Position numbers and translations under genes: made by a program
Shown here: positions 34,267 through 43,083 of the stretch, one piece after another
Position numbering within the stretch: position 1 is the first letter of the stretch
Layout of the letters: each line of letters begins with the position of its first letter
The notes under the pieces: generated by a model
Databases searched by the model: none
What the model was told of the DNA's origin: nothing
What the model saw: the letters and a program-made list of their open reading frames with translations, nothing else
Assembly (NCBI GenBank): GCA_902793635.1
Contig: CADBEA010000010.1
Coordinates: 1-63,340, forward strand
Direction: 5' to 3'
From: an uncultured Erysipelotrichaceae bacterium
Lineage (GTDB): Bacteria > Bacillota_I > Bacilli_A > Erysipelotrichales > Erysipelotrichaceae
DNA: 63,340 nucleotides

Positions 34267-34539
34267 ATGAAAGAGATTTCAGTTACAGTTGTTGACCCTG
34301 TTGGATTACATGCACGTCCGGCTACTGTCGCCGTCAATGCAGCCAGCAAATTCAAGAGTGAAGTTAAGGTTGGCTACAAGGGACGTTCAGTCAACATGAA
34401 ATCAATCATGGGCGTCATGTCCTTAGGCATTCCGACACAGTCCGAAATTACAATCAGCTGTGAGGGAGAAGACGAAGACGTCGCCATCGAAGCAATCGCA
34501 CAGGTTCTGAAAGAACAGAAAGTCATTGCTGCTGACTAA
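34267..34539 (+). CDS. ptsH: phosphocarrier protein HPr
   Basis: The 90-aa protein has the phosphorylation site His15 in GLHARPATV and the HPr kinase site Ser46 in VNMKSIMGVMSLGI. It relays phosphate from enzyme I to PTS sugar transporters and, when phosphorylated on Ser46, acts with CcpA in catabolite repression. No ptsI follows; the gene is monocistronic, between its own promoter and terminator, next to pgm. The start follows GGGAGG. Confidence 0.97.
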   Translation: MKEISVTVVDPVGLHARPATVAVNAASKFKSEVKVGYKGRSVNMKSIMGVMSLGIPTQSEITISCEGEDEDVAIEAIAQVLKEQKVIAAD

Positions 34540-34555
34540 GGTCAAATGAAAAAAA

Positions 34556-34584
34556 TGGACGCTTCTGAAGTGTCCACTTTTTTT
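34556..34584 (+). terminator. intrinsic terminator after ptsH
   Basis: TGGACGCTT (34556-34564) pairs with AAGTGTCCA (34568-34576, one G-U), followed by a long T run. Confidence 0.88.
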
Positions 34585-34637
34585 CCAGCAAACTAACAAA
34601 TTTATAATTGTTTTTTACATGAAAGGATAATTAAAAA

Positions 34638-36320
34638 ATGTATCGAGATGAGTATAAGCGTTGGCTGGAAGCTGATCTGATCGACTGCGATCTGCGGAGT
34701 GAACTTCTGAACATCGCTGACGACGATGAAGCCATCAAGGAAAGATTCGCTGTTTCTCTGCAGTTTGGTACCGCTGGTCTGCGCGGCACTTTAGGCGCGG
34801 GCACAAACCGTATGAACATCTGGGTTGTCCGTCAGGCTACTCAGGGTGTTGCTGACTGGGTCAAGACACAGGGCGGCAATCAGCTGGTGGCAATCAGCTA
34901 TGACAGCCGTCTGAAGGGATGGAACTTCGCCAGAGACGCAGCCGGTGTTCTGGCTGCCAATGGCATCAACGTCGTGATCTATGATGAACTGATGCCGGTT
35001 CCGGCGCTGAGTTTCGCAACACGTTACTATCACTGCAATGCCGGTATCATGCTGACCGCTTCTCACAACCCGGCAAAATACAATGGTTTCAAAGCTTACG
35101 GACCGGATGGCTGCCAGATGACAGACGATGCAGCTGCTGTTGTTTACGACTCCATTCAGAAAACAGACGTTCTGACCGGCGCCAAGTACATGTCCTTCGC
35201 GGAAGGCGTTGAAAAGGGTCTGATCAAATTCGTTTCCGACGCATGCAAGGAAGCTCTGTACGAAGCAATCGAAGCCCGTCAGGTAAGACCGGGCCTCTGC
35301 CGCACAGCCGGCCTGAAGCTTGTTTATTCACCGCTGAACGGAACAGGTCTGGTTCCGGTAACCCGTATCCTCAACGACATGGGCATTACCGACATCACGA
35401 TCGTTCCGGAACAGGAATATCCGAACGGCTACTTCACGACCTGCCCGTATCCGAACCCGGAAATCTTCGAGGCTCTGGAAAAAGGTCTGAACCTCGCCAA
35501 GGAAGTCGGTGCTGACCTGATGCTGGCAACGGACCCGGATGCGGACCGTGTCGGTATCGCCATGAAGTGTCCGGATGGCTCCTATGAGCTCGTATCCGGT
35601 AACGAAATGGGCGTTCTGCTGCTCGACTACATCTGCGCAGGCAGAATTGAGAACGGCACAATGCCGAAGAACCCGGTAGCTGTCATGTCCATCGTTTCCA
35701 CACCGCTGGCTGACAAGGTTGCTGAGCACTATGGCGTTGAACTGAGACATACACTGACCGGCTTCAAGTGGATCGGCGATCAGATCGCCCGTCTGGAAGC
35801 TGCCGGTGAAGTTGACCGCTTCATCTTCGGTTTCGAAGAGAGCTACGGCTACCTGGCCGGACCGTATGTACGTGACAAGGATGCCATCATCGGTTCCATG
35901 CTGATCTGTGAAATGGCTGCTTACTACAGAAGCATCGGTTCCTCCATCAAGCAGAGACTGGAAGAAATCTATGCTGAATACGGCCGTTATCTGAACAAGG
36001 TCGACAGCTTCGAATTCCCGGGTCTGTCCGGTATGGACAAGATGAAGTCCATCATGGAAAGACTGAGAACCGCTCCGCCGACAGAGTTCGCCGGCAAAGC
36101 AGTTGCCAAGGTCGTCGACTATCTGAAGCCGGAAGAGACAGGCCTGCCGAAGGCAAACGTCCTCATCTATGAACTGGAAGACGGTGCCAAGGTTATCGTC
36201 CGTCCGTCCGGAACCGAGCCGAAGGTAAAGACATACTTCACGACACTGGGCAAGGATCTCGCTGAAGCACAGGCTGAAAAAGACGCACTTGCGGAAGCCT
36301 GCAAACCGATTCTTTCCTGA
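34638..36320 (+). CDS. alpha-phosphoglucomutase / phosphomannomutase
   Basis: The 560-aa alpha-D-phosphohexomutase has the phosphoserine loop TASHNPAKYNG (about 140-150), metal loop DPDADRVG (about 299-306), sugar-binding GFEESYGY and phosphate-binding RPSGTEPK. Length and sequence fit the PgcA/PgmB type of Firmicutes. It interconverts glucose-1-phosphate and glucose-6-phosphate, joining glycogen synthesis and breakdown to glycolysis; the glg genes follow. The ribosome-binding site is AAAGGA. A terminator separates it from glgB. Confidence 0.95.
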   Translation: MYRDEYKRWLEADLIDCDLRSELLNIADDDEAIKERFAVSLQFGTAGLRGTLGAGTNRMNIWVVRQATQGVADWVKTQGGNQLVAISYDSRLKGWNFARDAAGVLAANGINVVIYDELMPVPALSFATRYYHCNAGIMLTASHNPAKYNGFKAYGPDGCQMTDDAAAVVYDSIQKTDVLTGAKYMSFAEGVEKGLIKFVSDACKEALYEAIEARQVRPGLCRTAGLKLVYSPLNGTGLVPVTRILNDMGITDITIVPEQEYPNGYFTTCPYPNPEIFEALEKGLNLAKEVGADLMLATDPDADRVGIAMKCPDGSYELVSGNEMGVLLLDYICAGRIENGTMPKNPVAVMSIVSTPLADKVAEHYGVELRHTLTGFKWIGDQIARLEAAGEVDRFIFGFEESYGYLAGPYVRDKDAIIGSMLICEMAAYYRSIGSSIKQRLEEIYAEYGRYLNKVDSFEFPGLSGMDKMKSIMERLRTAPPTEFAGKAVAKVVDYLKPEETGLPKANVLIYELEDGAKVIVRPSGTEPKVKTYFTTLGKDLAEAQAEKDALAEACKPILS

Positions 36321-36336
36321 TCTGAAGCAAACCAGG

Positions 36337-36371
36337 GAGTATGGGTGAAGCCCATACTCTTTTTCTTTTTA
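36337..36371 (+). terminator. intrinsic terminator after phosphoglucomutase
   Basis: GAGTATGGG (36337-36345) pairs with CCCATACTC (36351-36359), followed by a T-rich tract. Confidence 0.9.
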
Positions 36372-36388
36372 GACAGTTGGGATTGTTG

Positions 36389-36394
36389 TATAAT
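36389..36394 (+). promoter_or_regulatory. -10 box of glgB
   Basis: TATAAT lies 86 bp before the chosen glgB start, leaving an untranslated leader of about 80 bases. No good -35 hexamer is seen. Confidence 0.45.
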
Positions 36395-36480
36395 TCTGGC
36401 TTCTAAGGGGTGTCCAAGTAAAGGCGAATAATGTTAGAATGATAGAGTATTTTGTTATGACATCTGCCAGGAGATTTACT

Positions 36481-38361
36481 ATGGACCGAATGAGAATCGT
36501 GGAGAGTTTTCATCAGGGAAACTGCACCAATGCCTATCGTCTTTTTGGCGCCCATTTTGCTTATGAAGGAAGTGAGGGCGTCCGTTTTACGGTATATGCG
36601 CCGCATGCCAGAAAAGTCAGTGTGATCGGCACGTTCACGGACTGGGATACGCGGCCTGTCAATATGGAACGTTCTGATTTTGACGGTATCTGGAGTGTTT
36701 TTGTGCCGGGTGTCAGGGAATGGGAATCCTATAAATATCTGATCGAAAGCAGAAACGGAGAACTGATTCACAAAGCTGATCCGTATGCGTTCTACAGTGA
36801 GACCAGACCGGAGACGGCTTCCAAGGTCTATGACCTGGACAATATCCGCTGGTCCGATCAGAAGTGGCTGAACAAGCGTTCCAAGAACTATGACAGACCG
36901 GTCAATATCTATGAAGTATATGCCGGCGGCTGGAAGAAAAACGGTGAATATCCTTATACATATACAATGCTGAAGGAAAACCTTCTTCCTTATGTCAAGG
37001 AACATGGTTATACACATATCGAACTGATGCCGCTCAACGAATATCCGTTTGACGGATCCTGGGGCTATCAGGCCAGCGGCTACTATTCCGTTACTTCCCG
37101 TTACGGCAATCCGACGGAGTTTGCCGATTTTGTCAACGAATGCCATAAGAATGATATCGGCGTCATCATGGACATGGTGCCGGTGCACTTTGTCAAGGAT
37201 GCTTTCGGCCTGCGTTATTTTGACGGTGAGCCGCTGTATGAATACAAAGACAGAAACGATGCCGAATCCCAGTGGGGAACAATGAATTTCGACCTCTGGA
37301 GCGAGGAAGTGCGTTCTTTCCTGATGTCAGCAGCTGTTTTCTGGTGCGATGTTTACCATATTGACGGTATCCGCATCGATGCCGTTGCCAATCTGATCTA
37401 CTGGGGCGGCAACAGCAACCGCGGCACCAACGAAGGTTCCCTGAACTTCGTCAAGCGCATGAATTATTACCTCAACAAGGAATTCCCGAGTGTCATGCTG
37501 ATTGCGGAAGACAGCTCAGATTTCCCGAAAGTCACCGCTTCGACTTTGGATAATGGTCTTGGCTTTGACTACAAATGGGACCTTGGCTGGATGAACGATA
37601 CTCTGAAGTATTACGCAACCGATCCGATTTTCCGGATCTGGGATCATCATAAACTGACTTTCTCGATGGCTTACTTCTACAGTGAGCGCTTTATGTTGCC
37701 GCTCAGCCATGATGAAAACGTCCACGGCAAGAAAACGATCATCGACCGGATGTTCGGTGACTATGACATGAAGTTCGCCCAGGCCCGCAATCTCTATGCG
37801 TACATGTATGCGCATCCGGGCAAGAAACTGAATTTTATGGGCAATGAAATCGCCTCTTTCCGGGAATTTGACGAAAAGAAAGAGCTCGACTGGTTCCTGC
37901 TTTCCTATCCCCGTCACGATGCTTTCTTGCGTTATATCACGGATTTGAATAAAATTTATAAGTCACACGCCTGTCTGTATCAGTATGACTACGATTATCA
38001 GAAAGGGTTCAAGTGGATCGACGCCGACAACGCGAAGCAGAGTATTTACTCCTTCTACCGCGAGGATGACAAGGAATATCTCATCTGTGTTCTGAATATG
38101 ACGTCCGCTTCCTATGAACAGTTTGATATCGGCGTTCCGCAGAGCGGCAGATACACAGAAGTGCTGAACAGTGAAAAAGATATCTACAACGGCTGCAATA
38201 TGTGCAATTTCGAACCGGTGAAAGCCTGGAAGGACGAAAAGGCACAGGGTGATCTGGAACACTCCATCACCATCCGCATTGCCCCATGGTCGGCAATCTG
38301 GCTGACCTGCCCGAAAAGAAAGAATACGGCGAAAGAGAAAACAGGCACGCAGAAGCAGTAA
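36481..38361 (+). CDS. glgB: 1,4-alpha-glucan branching enzyme
   Basis: The 626-aa protein has an N-terminal CBM48 domain (LFGAHFAYEGSEGVRFTVYAPHA onward) and a GH13 core. The core shows DGIRIDAVANLIYW with the nucleophile Asp, LIAEDSS with the acid/base Glu and LPLSHDENVHGK with the transition-state Asp. It creates alpha-1,6 branches in glycogen. I chose the ATG at 36481 because AGGAG lies eight bases before it; an ATG at 36439 lacks a ribosome-binding site. The C-terminus ends in a Lys-rich tail. glgP follows after 40 bp, suggesting cotranscription. Confidence 0.95.
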   Translation: MDRMRIVESFHQGNCTNAYRLFGAHFAYEGSEGVRFTVYAPHARKVSVIGTFTDWDTRPVNMERSDFDGIWSVFVPGVREWESYKYLIESRNGELIHKADPYAFYSETRPETASKVYDLDNIRWSDQKWLNKRSKNYDRPVNIYEVYAGGWKKNGEYPYTYTMLKENLLPYVKEHGYTHIELMPLNEYPFDGSWGYQASGYYSVTSRYGNPTEFADFVNECHKNDIGVIMDMVPVHFVKDAFGLRYFDGEPLYEYKDRNDAESQWGTMNFDLWSEEVRSFLMSAAVFWCDVYHIDGIRIDAVANLIYWGGNSNRGTNEGSLNFVKRMNYYLNKEFPSVMLIAEDSSDFPKVTASTLDNGLGFDYKWDLGWMNDTLKYYATDPIFRIWDHHKLTFSMAYFYSERFMLPLSHDENVHGKKTIIDRMFGDYDMKFAQARNLYAYMYAHPGKKLNFMGNEIASFREFDEKKELDWFLLSYPRHDAFLRYITDLNKIYKSHACLYQYDYDYQKGFKWIDADNAKQSIYSFYREDDKEYLICVLNMTSASYEQFDIGVPQSGRYTEVLNSEKDIYNGCNMCNFEPVKAWKDEKAQGDLEHSITIRIAPWSAIWLTCPKRKNTAKEKTGTQKQ

Positions 38362-38401
38362 GCGAACTCTTCCCGCCGATATATAGAAAGGGAACATTTA
38401 T

Positions 38402-40804
38402 ATGTTTAAGAACAAATCAGAGTTTAAGAAGGAATTTACAAGGAGACTGATCGAAAACTACGGCTGCGCCATCGAACAGACTCACCAGACGGAGAAATAC
38501 ATGACGCTGGGCAACATGGTCAGAGACTATGCCAGCGTTAACTGGAAAGACACCAAGGAAGCCCTCAACTTCCAGGATTCCAAACAGGTCTACTATTTCT
38601 CCATGGAATTCCTGCTCGGACGTCTTCTGACCAACAACCTGAAAAACCTCGGCATCTATGATGTCGTTGTCGATGGTCTCAAAGATCTTGGCATCGAATA
38701 CGAAAGTCTGGCCAACCTGGAACTTGACCCGGGTCTTGGCAACGGCGGTCTTGGCCGTCTTGCAGCATGCTTCATGGACTCGGCTGCTTCCCTGAATTAC
38801 CCGGTCAACGGCAACTGCATCCGTTACCGCTACGGTCTGTTCCGTCAGCTGATCAACGAAAAGGGCGAACAGGTCGAAATGCCGGACAACTGGCTGCGTA
38901 TCGGCAACCCGTGGGAAATCCGCAAGCCGAAGCACTCCGTTGACGTTAAACTGTACGGACATCTGGATGTTTCCTACGACGAAAAGGGCGACATGCATTT
39001 CCGTCATGTCGGAGCCACACATATTCTGGCCGTCCCGTATGACGTACCGATGATCGGTGCCAACACAAAGATGACAAATACACTGCGTCTGTGGTCAGCT
39101 GAACCGGCTGATGTCGCACCGCAGGGAGCTGACTACCGCAAGTACCTGTCTTCTGTCGATGACATCTGCCTGAATGTCTATCCGGATGACAGTACGGAAG
39201 AAGGAAGATATCTGCGTCTGAAGCAGCAGTACTTCTTTGTCTGCGCCGGTGTCAACAGTATTATTGAAACGCACCTGAGAAAATATCCGAATCTGGACAA
39301 CCTCGGCAAGAAGGTTGCGATTCAGCTGAATGACACACACCCGGTTCTGGCGATCCCGGAACTGATGCGTGTGCTGCTCGACGACTATGGCTATCAGTGG
39401 GACGAAGCGTTTGATATCGTCCGGGAAGTCATGTCATACACCAACCACACCGTCATGAGCGAAGCGCTGGAAAAATGGCCGACCCACTATGTCAGAACCC
39501 TGCTGCCGCGTATCTATATGATCATCGAGGAATTTGACAGACGGTTCTATCATCATATGCTGACGATCAGCAACGGTGATGTGGCATCGGCGGAGAGAGT
39601 ACGTATCATCCGTGACGATCAGGTTCATATGGCCAACCTCGCCATCCTCGGTTCACACAGTGTCAACGGTGTAGCCGCTTTGCATACGGAAATTCTGAAG
39701 AACGATCTGTTCAGAGACTTCAACAGAATTTATCCGGACCGTTTCAACAACAAGACCAACGGCATCACACCGCGCCGCTGGATGCTGTACAACGATCCTG
39801 AACTGAAGCGTATGCTCGACCGCAAGATCGGCAAATCCTATCATCACAGATATTCCGAATTCGAACGTCTGATGAAGTATGTCGACGATCCGCGGGTACA
39901 GCAGGAATTCCTGAACGTCAAGCACCAGCGCAAGATCCTGTTGGCTGGCTATGTCAATGACCTGACGGACGTGCAGATTGATCCGGATTCCATCTTTGAC
40001 ACCCAGGCCAAGCGTCTGCACGCCTACAAGCGTCAGCTGCTGAACGTGATGAATATCATCTACCGCTATCAGCGTATCAAGAAAGATCCGAACTACCGGA
40101 TGTATCCGCATACCTATCTGTTCGCTGCCAAGGCAGCCAGCAGCTACGTATTCGCCAAGAGCGTCATCAAGCTGATCAACCGGGTTGCCCAGACGGTCAA
40201 CAACGATCCGGATGTCAAGGGCATGATGAAAGTCGTCTTCCTGCCGAACTACAATGTTTCGATGTCGGAAATTCTCGTGCCGGGCACGGATGTCTCCGAA
40301 CAGATCAGTACCGCCGGTAAGGAAGCCAGCGGCACCGGCAACATGAAATTCATGATGAACGGCGCTCTGACCCTCGGTACACTGGACGGCGCCAATGTCG
40401 AGATCGACGGACTGGTTGGCCGTGAAAACGATGTCATCTTCGGTCTGACAGTCGATGAGATCAACAACATGCGTTATTCCTACAACGCGCATTACTACTA
40501 CGATACGGACGAGCGTATCCGCAATGTCATGAACAGTTTCATCAACGGCACATGGTCCAAGCATCACGATGACTTCCGTGTCATCTTCGACGAACTGCTG
40601 ATGAAGAACGACGAATACTTCGTACTGGCTGACTTCGACGCCTATGTCAAAGCACAGGATGAGATTGAAAGACGTTATCTTGACCGTGCCGGCTGGGCCC
40701 GCAGTTGTCTGATTAACATCGCCAAGAGCGGCTTCTTCTCCAGTGACAGAACGATCGAAGAATACGCTGCGGAAATCTGGAAAGTAAAGCAGTTGAATAT
40801 CTGA
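38402..40804 (+). CDS. glgP: glycogen/maltodextrin phosphorylase
   Basis: The 800-aa GT35 phosphorylase has LGNGGLGRLAACFMDSAASL, the NGITPRRW segment, and the pyridoxal-phosphate site EASGTGNMKFMMNGALTLGT with its Lys. It removes glucose-1-phosphate units from non-reducing ends of glycogen. Normal family length, no truncation. It lies directly behind glgB, and a promoter with hairpin separates it from the pullulanase gene. The product would enter glycolysis through the phosphoglucomutase upstream. Confidence 0.97.
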   Translation: MFKNKSEFKKEFTRRLIENYGCAIEQTHQTEKYMTLGNMVRDYASVNWKDTKEALNFQDSKQVYYFSMEFLLGRLLTNNLKNLGIYDVVVDGLKDLGIEYESLANLELDPGLGNGGLGRLAACFMDSAASLNYPVNGNCIRYRYGLFRQLINEKGEQVEMPDNWLRIGNPWEIRKPKHSVDVKLYGHLDVSYDEKGDMHFRHVGATHILAVPYDVPMIGANTKMTNTLRLWSAEPADVAPQGADYRKYLSSVDDICLNVYPDDSTEEGRYLRLKQQYFFVCAGVNSIIETHLRKYPNLDNLGKKVAIQLNDTHPVLAIPELMRVLLDDYGYQWDEAFDIVREVMSYTNHTVMSEALEKWPTHYVRTLLPRIYMIIEEFDRRFYHHMLTISNGDVASAERVRIIRDDQVHMANLAILGSHSVNGVAALHTEILKNDLFRDFNRIYPDRFNNKTNGITPRRWMLYNDPELKRMLDRKIGKSYHHRYSEFERLMKYVDDPRVQQEFLNVKHQRKILLAGYVNDLTDVQIDPDSIFDTQAKRLHAYKRQLLNVMNIIYRYQRIKKDPNYRMYPHTYLFAAKAASSYVFAKSVIKLINRVAQTVNNDPDVKGMMKVVFLPNYNVSMSEILVPGTDVSEQISTAGKEASGTGNMKFMMNGALTLGTLDGANVEIDGLVGRENDVIFGLTVDEINNMRYSYNAHYYYDTDERIRNVMNSFINGTWSKHHDDFRVIFDELLMKNDEYFVLADFDAYVKAQDEIERRYLDRAGWARSCLINIAKSGFFSSDRTIEEYAAEIWKVKQLNI

Positions 40805-40847
40805 TATATCTGATATAATGAACAGGCACCTTTTAAAGGTGCCTTAT
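40793..40847 (+). promoter_or_regulatory. promoter and hairpin between glgP and pulA
   Basis: An extended -10 box TGATATAAT (40811-40819) follows a TTGAAT (40793-40798). The perfect inverted repeat GGCACCTTT/AAAGGTGCC (40825-40843) comes next, followed by TTATTT. The hairpin can end glgP transcripts, and it lies at the very 5' end of any transcript begun at the -10 box. Confidence 0.6.
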
Positions 40848-40868
40848 TTCGTATGCGAGGACATATAT

Positions 40869-42989
40869 ATGCCAAATTTCAATGCCTATCTGGATGATTT
40901 CGGACTGATCAAAGTATGGATGAACCGTAATTTTTACGGCGGCCATTCCGATTCATTTTACATTTCCGGGGAAAACGGTTATCTCAGTGAGCTGATCATC
41001 ACCGGGGTGGAGGAACACGAAAACAGCATCCGTTACAATCTGACCGGGCCGGCCGGACTGGAATTCGGCAAGCGTTATATGATCCGTGAACAGCACGGTC
41101 AGAGTGTTCCTCTGGAACACCGCATGATCGTCAACACCAAACAGTTCAATGACCGCTTCATGTACCGCGGCGACGATCTTGGCGCGGCCTATTCTCAGAC
41201 TCATACCGATTTCGCTCTGTGGGCGCCAACGGCTGTCAGTGTCATTCTGAAGCTGCATTCCGGCAAGACGGTCAAGCCGTATCTGATGCACCGCAGTGAA
41301 AGAGGCGTATACCGGGCACGTATTTACGGCGATCTGAAGCGGACGACCTATACCTACCTGGTCGAGCGCAATGGCCGGATCATTGAAACCGCCGACCCCT
41401 ATGCGCTCAGTTCCACAGCCAACGGCCGGGAAAGCGCCGTGATCGACGAAAGCGAGATCCGCAAGATCCGCGACTATCCGCTCAAGGAAAAGAAAACCGG
41501 CACGGATGCCGTGATCTATGAAGTCAGCGTCCGTGATATCACCGCTTCACCATTGAGCGGCACCACAGAACATAAAACCTTCGCTGCTCTCAGTGAAGAA
41601 GGGACTTCCTATAAGGGAATTCCGACCGGGCTTGACTATATCACTTCGCTGGGCGTGACCCACGTGCAGCTTCTGCCGGTCATGGACTTCGCGACGGTGG
41701 ACGAGAACCATCCGGAAAAGGGTTATAACTGGGGATATGATCCGATGCATTATCTGGTGCCGGAAGGAAGCTATTCCAGCGACCCGGAGAATCCCTATAC
41801 CCGCGTGAAGGAACTGCGCCGTCTGATATGCATGTTGCACAAGCATCAGCTGCGGGTCAATCTCGACGTCGTCTTCAATCATGTCTATGACGTCGAAACT
41901 TCACCGTTCCAGAACACGGTTCCCTACTATTTCTTCCGTTACAACAGTTCCGGATACCTGTCCAACGGCACCTACTGCGGCAATGATTTCGCCTCCGAGA
42001 AGCCGATGGCCAGAAAATATATTCTCTTTGTCATTCAGAAACTGATGGACCTGTACGGGGTGGACGGTTTCCGTTTTGACCTGATGGGCATTCTGGACGT
42101 GCCGACCATGAACGCCATCCGTGACACGGCCCGCCGCATCAAGCCGGATGCCATGATCTACGGTGAAGGCTGGGATATGCCGACCGTTCTGGAAAGCGGC
42201 CTGAAGGCGACCATCTTCAATCAGGGCAAGATGCCTTTTATCGGTCATTTCAATGACTATTTCCGCGATATCGTCAAAGGCAAGACGAGTGACGATCAGA
42301 AATATGAAAAGGGCTACATCACCGGCGATCTGGGTCTCTCCTTCGGAGTGCTCAGCGCCCTGAGTGCCAATGTTCTGTCCGATCCGTATTTCAAGCGTTT
42401 CACGACGCCGGATCAGTCGATCAACGCCCTTGAGACGCATGACAATTCGACTCTCTGGGACAAGATGAGAGCCTGCTGCAACAACGAAGACAGAGCGACC
42501 AGACAGCAGCGGCAGCGTATGCTGATCATCACCGAATTTGTTTCCCAGGGCATTCCGTTTGTCCATGCCGGTATGGAATTCTGCGCGACCAAGAACGACA
42601 ATTCCAACTCTTACAACGCCGGTGACGTCATCAACCAGATCGACTGGGAAAGAGCCTGGATCAACCGTGAGATCATCGAGTTTACCCGCAAAGCGATTGC
42701 CTTAAGGGCGAAATATCCCGGCTTCCGTCTGAAAACGACGGAGGATGTGCAGAAGTATGTGCGCCTTTCGGTGGCGGAAGGAGGCATCGTCTTCTATGAC
42801 ATCAATTACACCGATGCCGCCAATCATATCAACATCATCCGTGTCATCATCAATCCGACGTATGATGACAGGTATTATACATTTGAACCGGGCTGGAAAA
42901 TCGTCTTCAACAAAGACGGCAACAGCGAAGAAGGCGAGCGCAGCGACATCTGCGTGCCGCGGCTCTCGGTTCTTGTCTGCACCAGGTAA
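40869..42989 (+). CDS. pulA: type I pullulanase
   Basis: The 706-aa protein has an N-terminal CBM48-like region (FALWAPTAVSVILKLH) and the type I pullulanase signature YNWGYDP. GH13 catalytic motifs are VDGFRFDLMGI (nucleophile Asp), IYGEGWDM (acid/base Glu) and ALETHDNSTLWD. It hydrolyses alpha-1,6 branch links, completing glycogen degradation with GlgP and MalQ. There is no signal peptide, so it acts inside the cell. I chose the ATG at 40869 behind GAGGA. An in-frame ATG at 40818 lies at the upstream -10 box and hairpin. Confidence 0.94.
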   Translation: MPNFNAYLDDFGLIKVWMNRNFYGGHSDSFYISGENGYLSELIITGVEEHENSIRYNLTGPAGLEFGKRYMIREQHGQSVPLEHRMIVNTKQFNDRFMYRGDDLGAAYSQTHTDFALWAPTAVSVILKLHSGKTVKPYLMHRSERGVYRARIYGDLKRTTYTYLVERNGRIIETADPYALSSTANGRESAVIDESEIRKIRDYPLKEKKTGTDAVIYEVSVRDITASPLSGTTEHKTFAALSEEGTSYKGIPTGLDYITSLGVTHVQLLPVMDFATVDENHPEKGYNWGYDPMHYLVPEGSYSSDPENPYTRVKELRRLICMLHKHQLRVNLDVVFNHVYDVETSPFQNTVPYYFFRYNSSGYLSNGTYCGNDFASEKPMARKYILFVIQKLMDLYGVDGFRFDLMGILDVPTMNAIRDTARRIKPDAMIYGEGWDMPTVLESGLKATIFNQGKMPFIGHFNDYFRDIVKGKTSDDQKYEKGYITGDLGLSFGVLSALSANVLSDPYFKRFTTPDQSINALETHDNSTLWDKMRACCNNEDRATRQQRQRMLIITEFVSQGIPFVHAGMEFCATKNDNSNSYNAGDVINQIDWERAWINREIIEFTRKAIALRAKYPGFRLKTTEDVQKYVRLSVAEGGIVFYDINYTDAANHINIIRVIINPTYDDRYYTFEPGWKIVFNKDGNSEEGERSDICVPRLSVLVCTR

Positions 42990-42999
42990 GGCAGTCATC

Positions 43000-43034
43000 A
43001 GGGTATTGGGAGGAATCTTCTAATACCCTTTTGT
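43000..43034 (+). terminator. intrinsic terminator after pulA
   Basis: GGGTATT (43001-43007) pairs with AATACCC (43022-43028), followed by a T-rich tract. Confidence 0.8.
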
Positions 43035-43043
43035 TTTTGTTAT

Positions 43044-43052
43044 TGTTATACT
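43044..43052 (+). promoter_or_regulatory. extended -10 box of the DUF885-ung-folC unit
   Basis: TGTTATACT fits an extended -10 element (TG-N-TATACT), 31 bp before the start codon. Confidence 0.5.
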
Positions 43053-43083
43053 GTACAAAAAGAAAAACAGGCAGGTTTTTACA

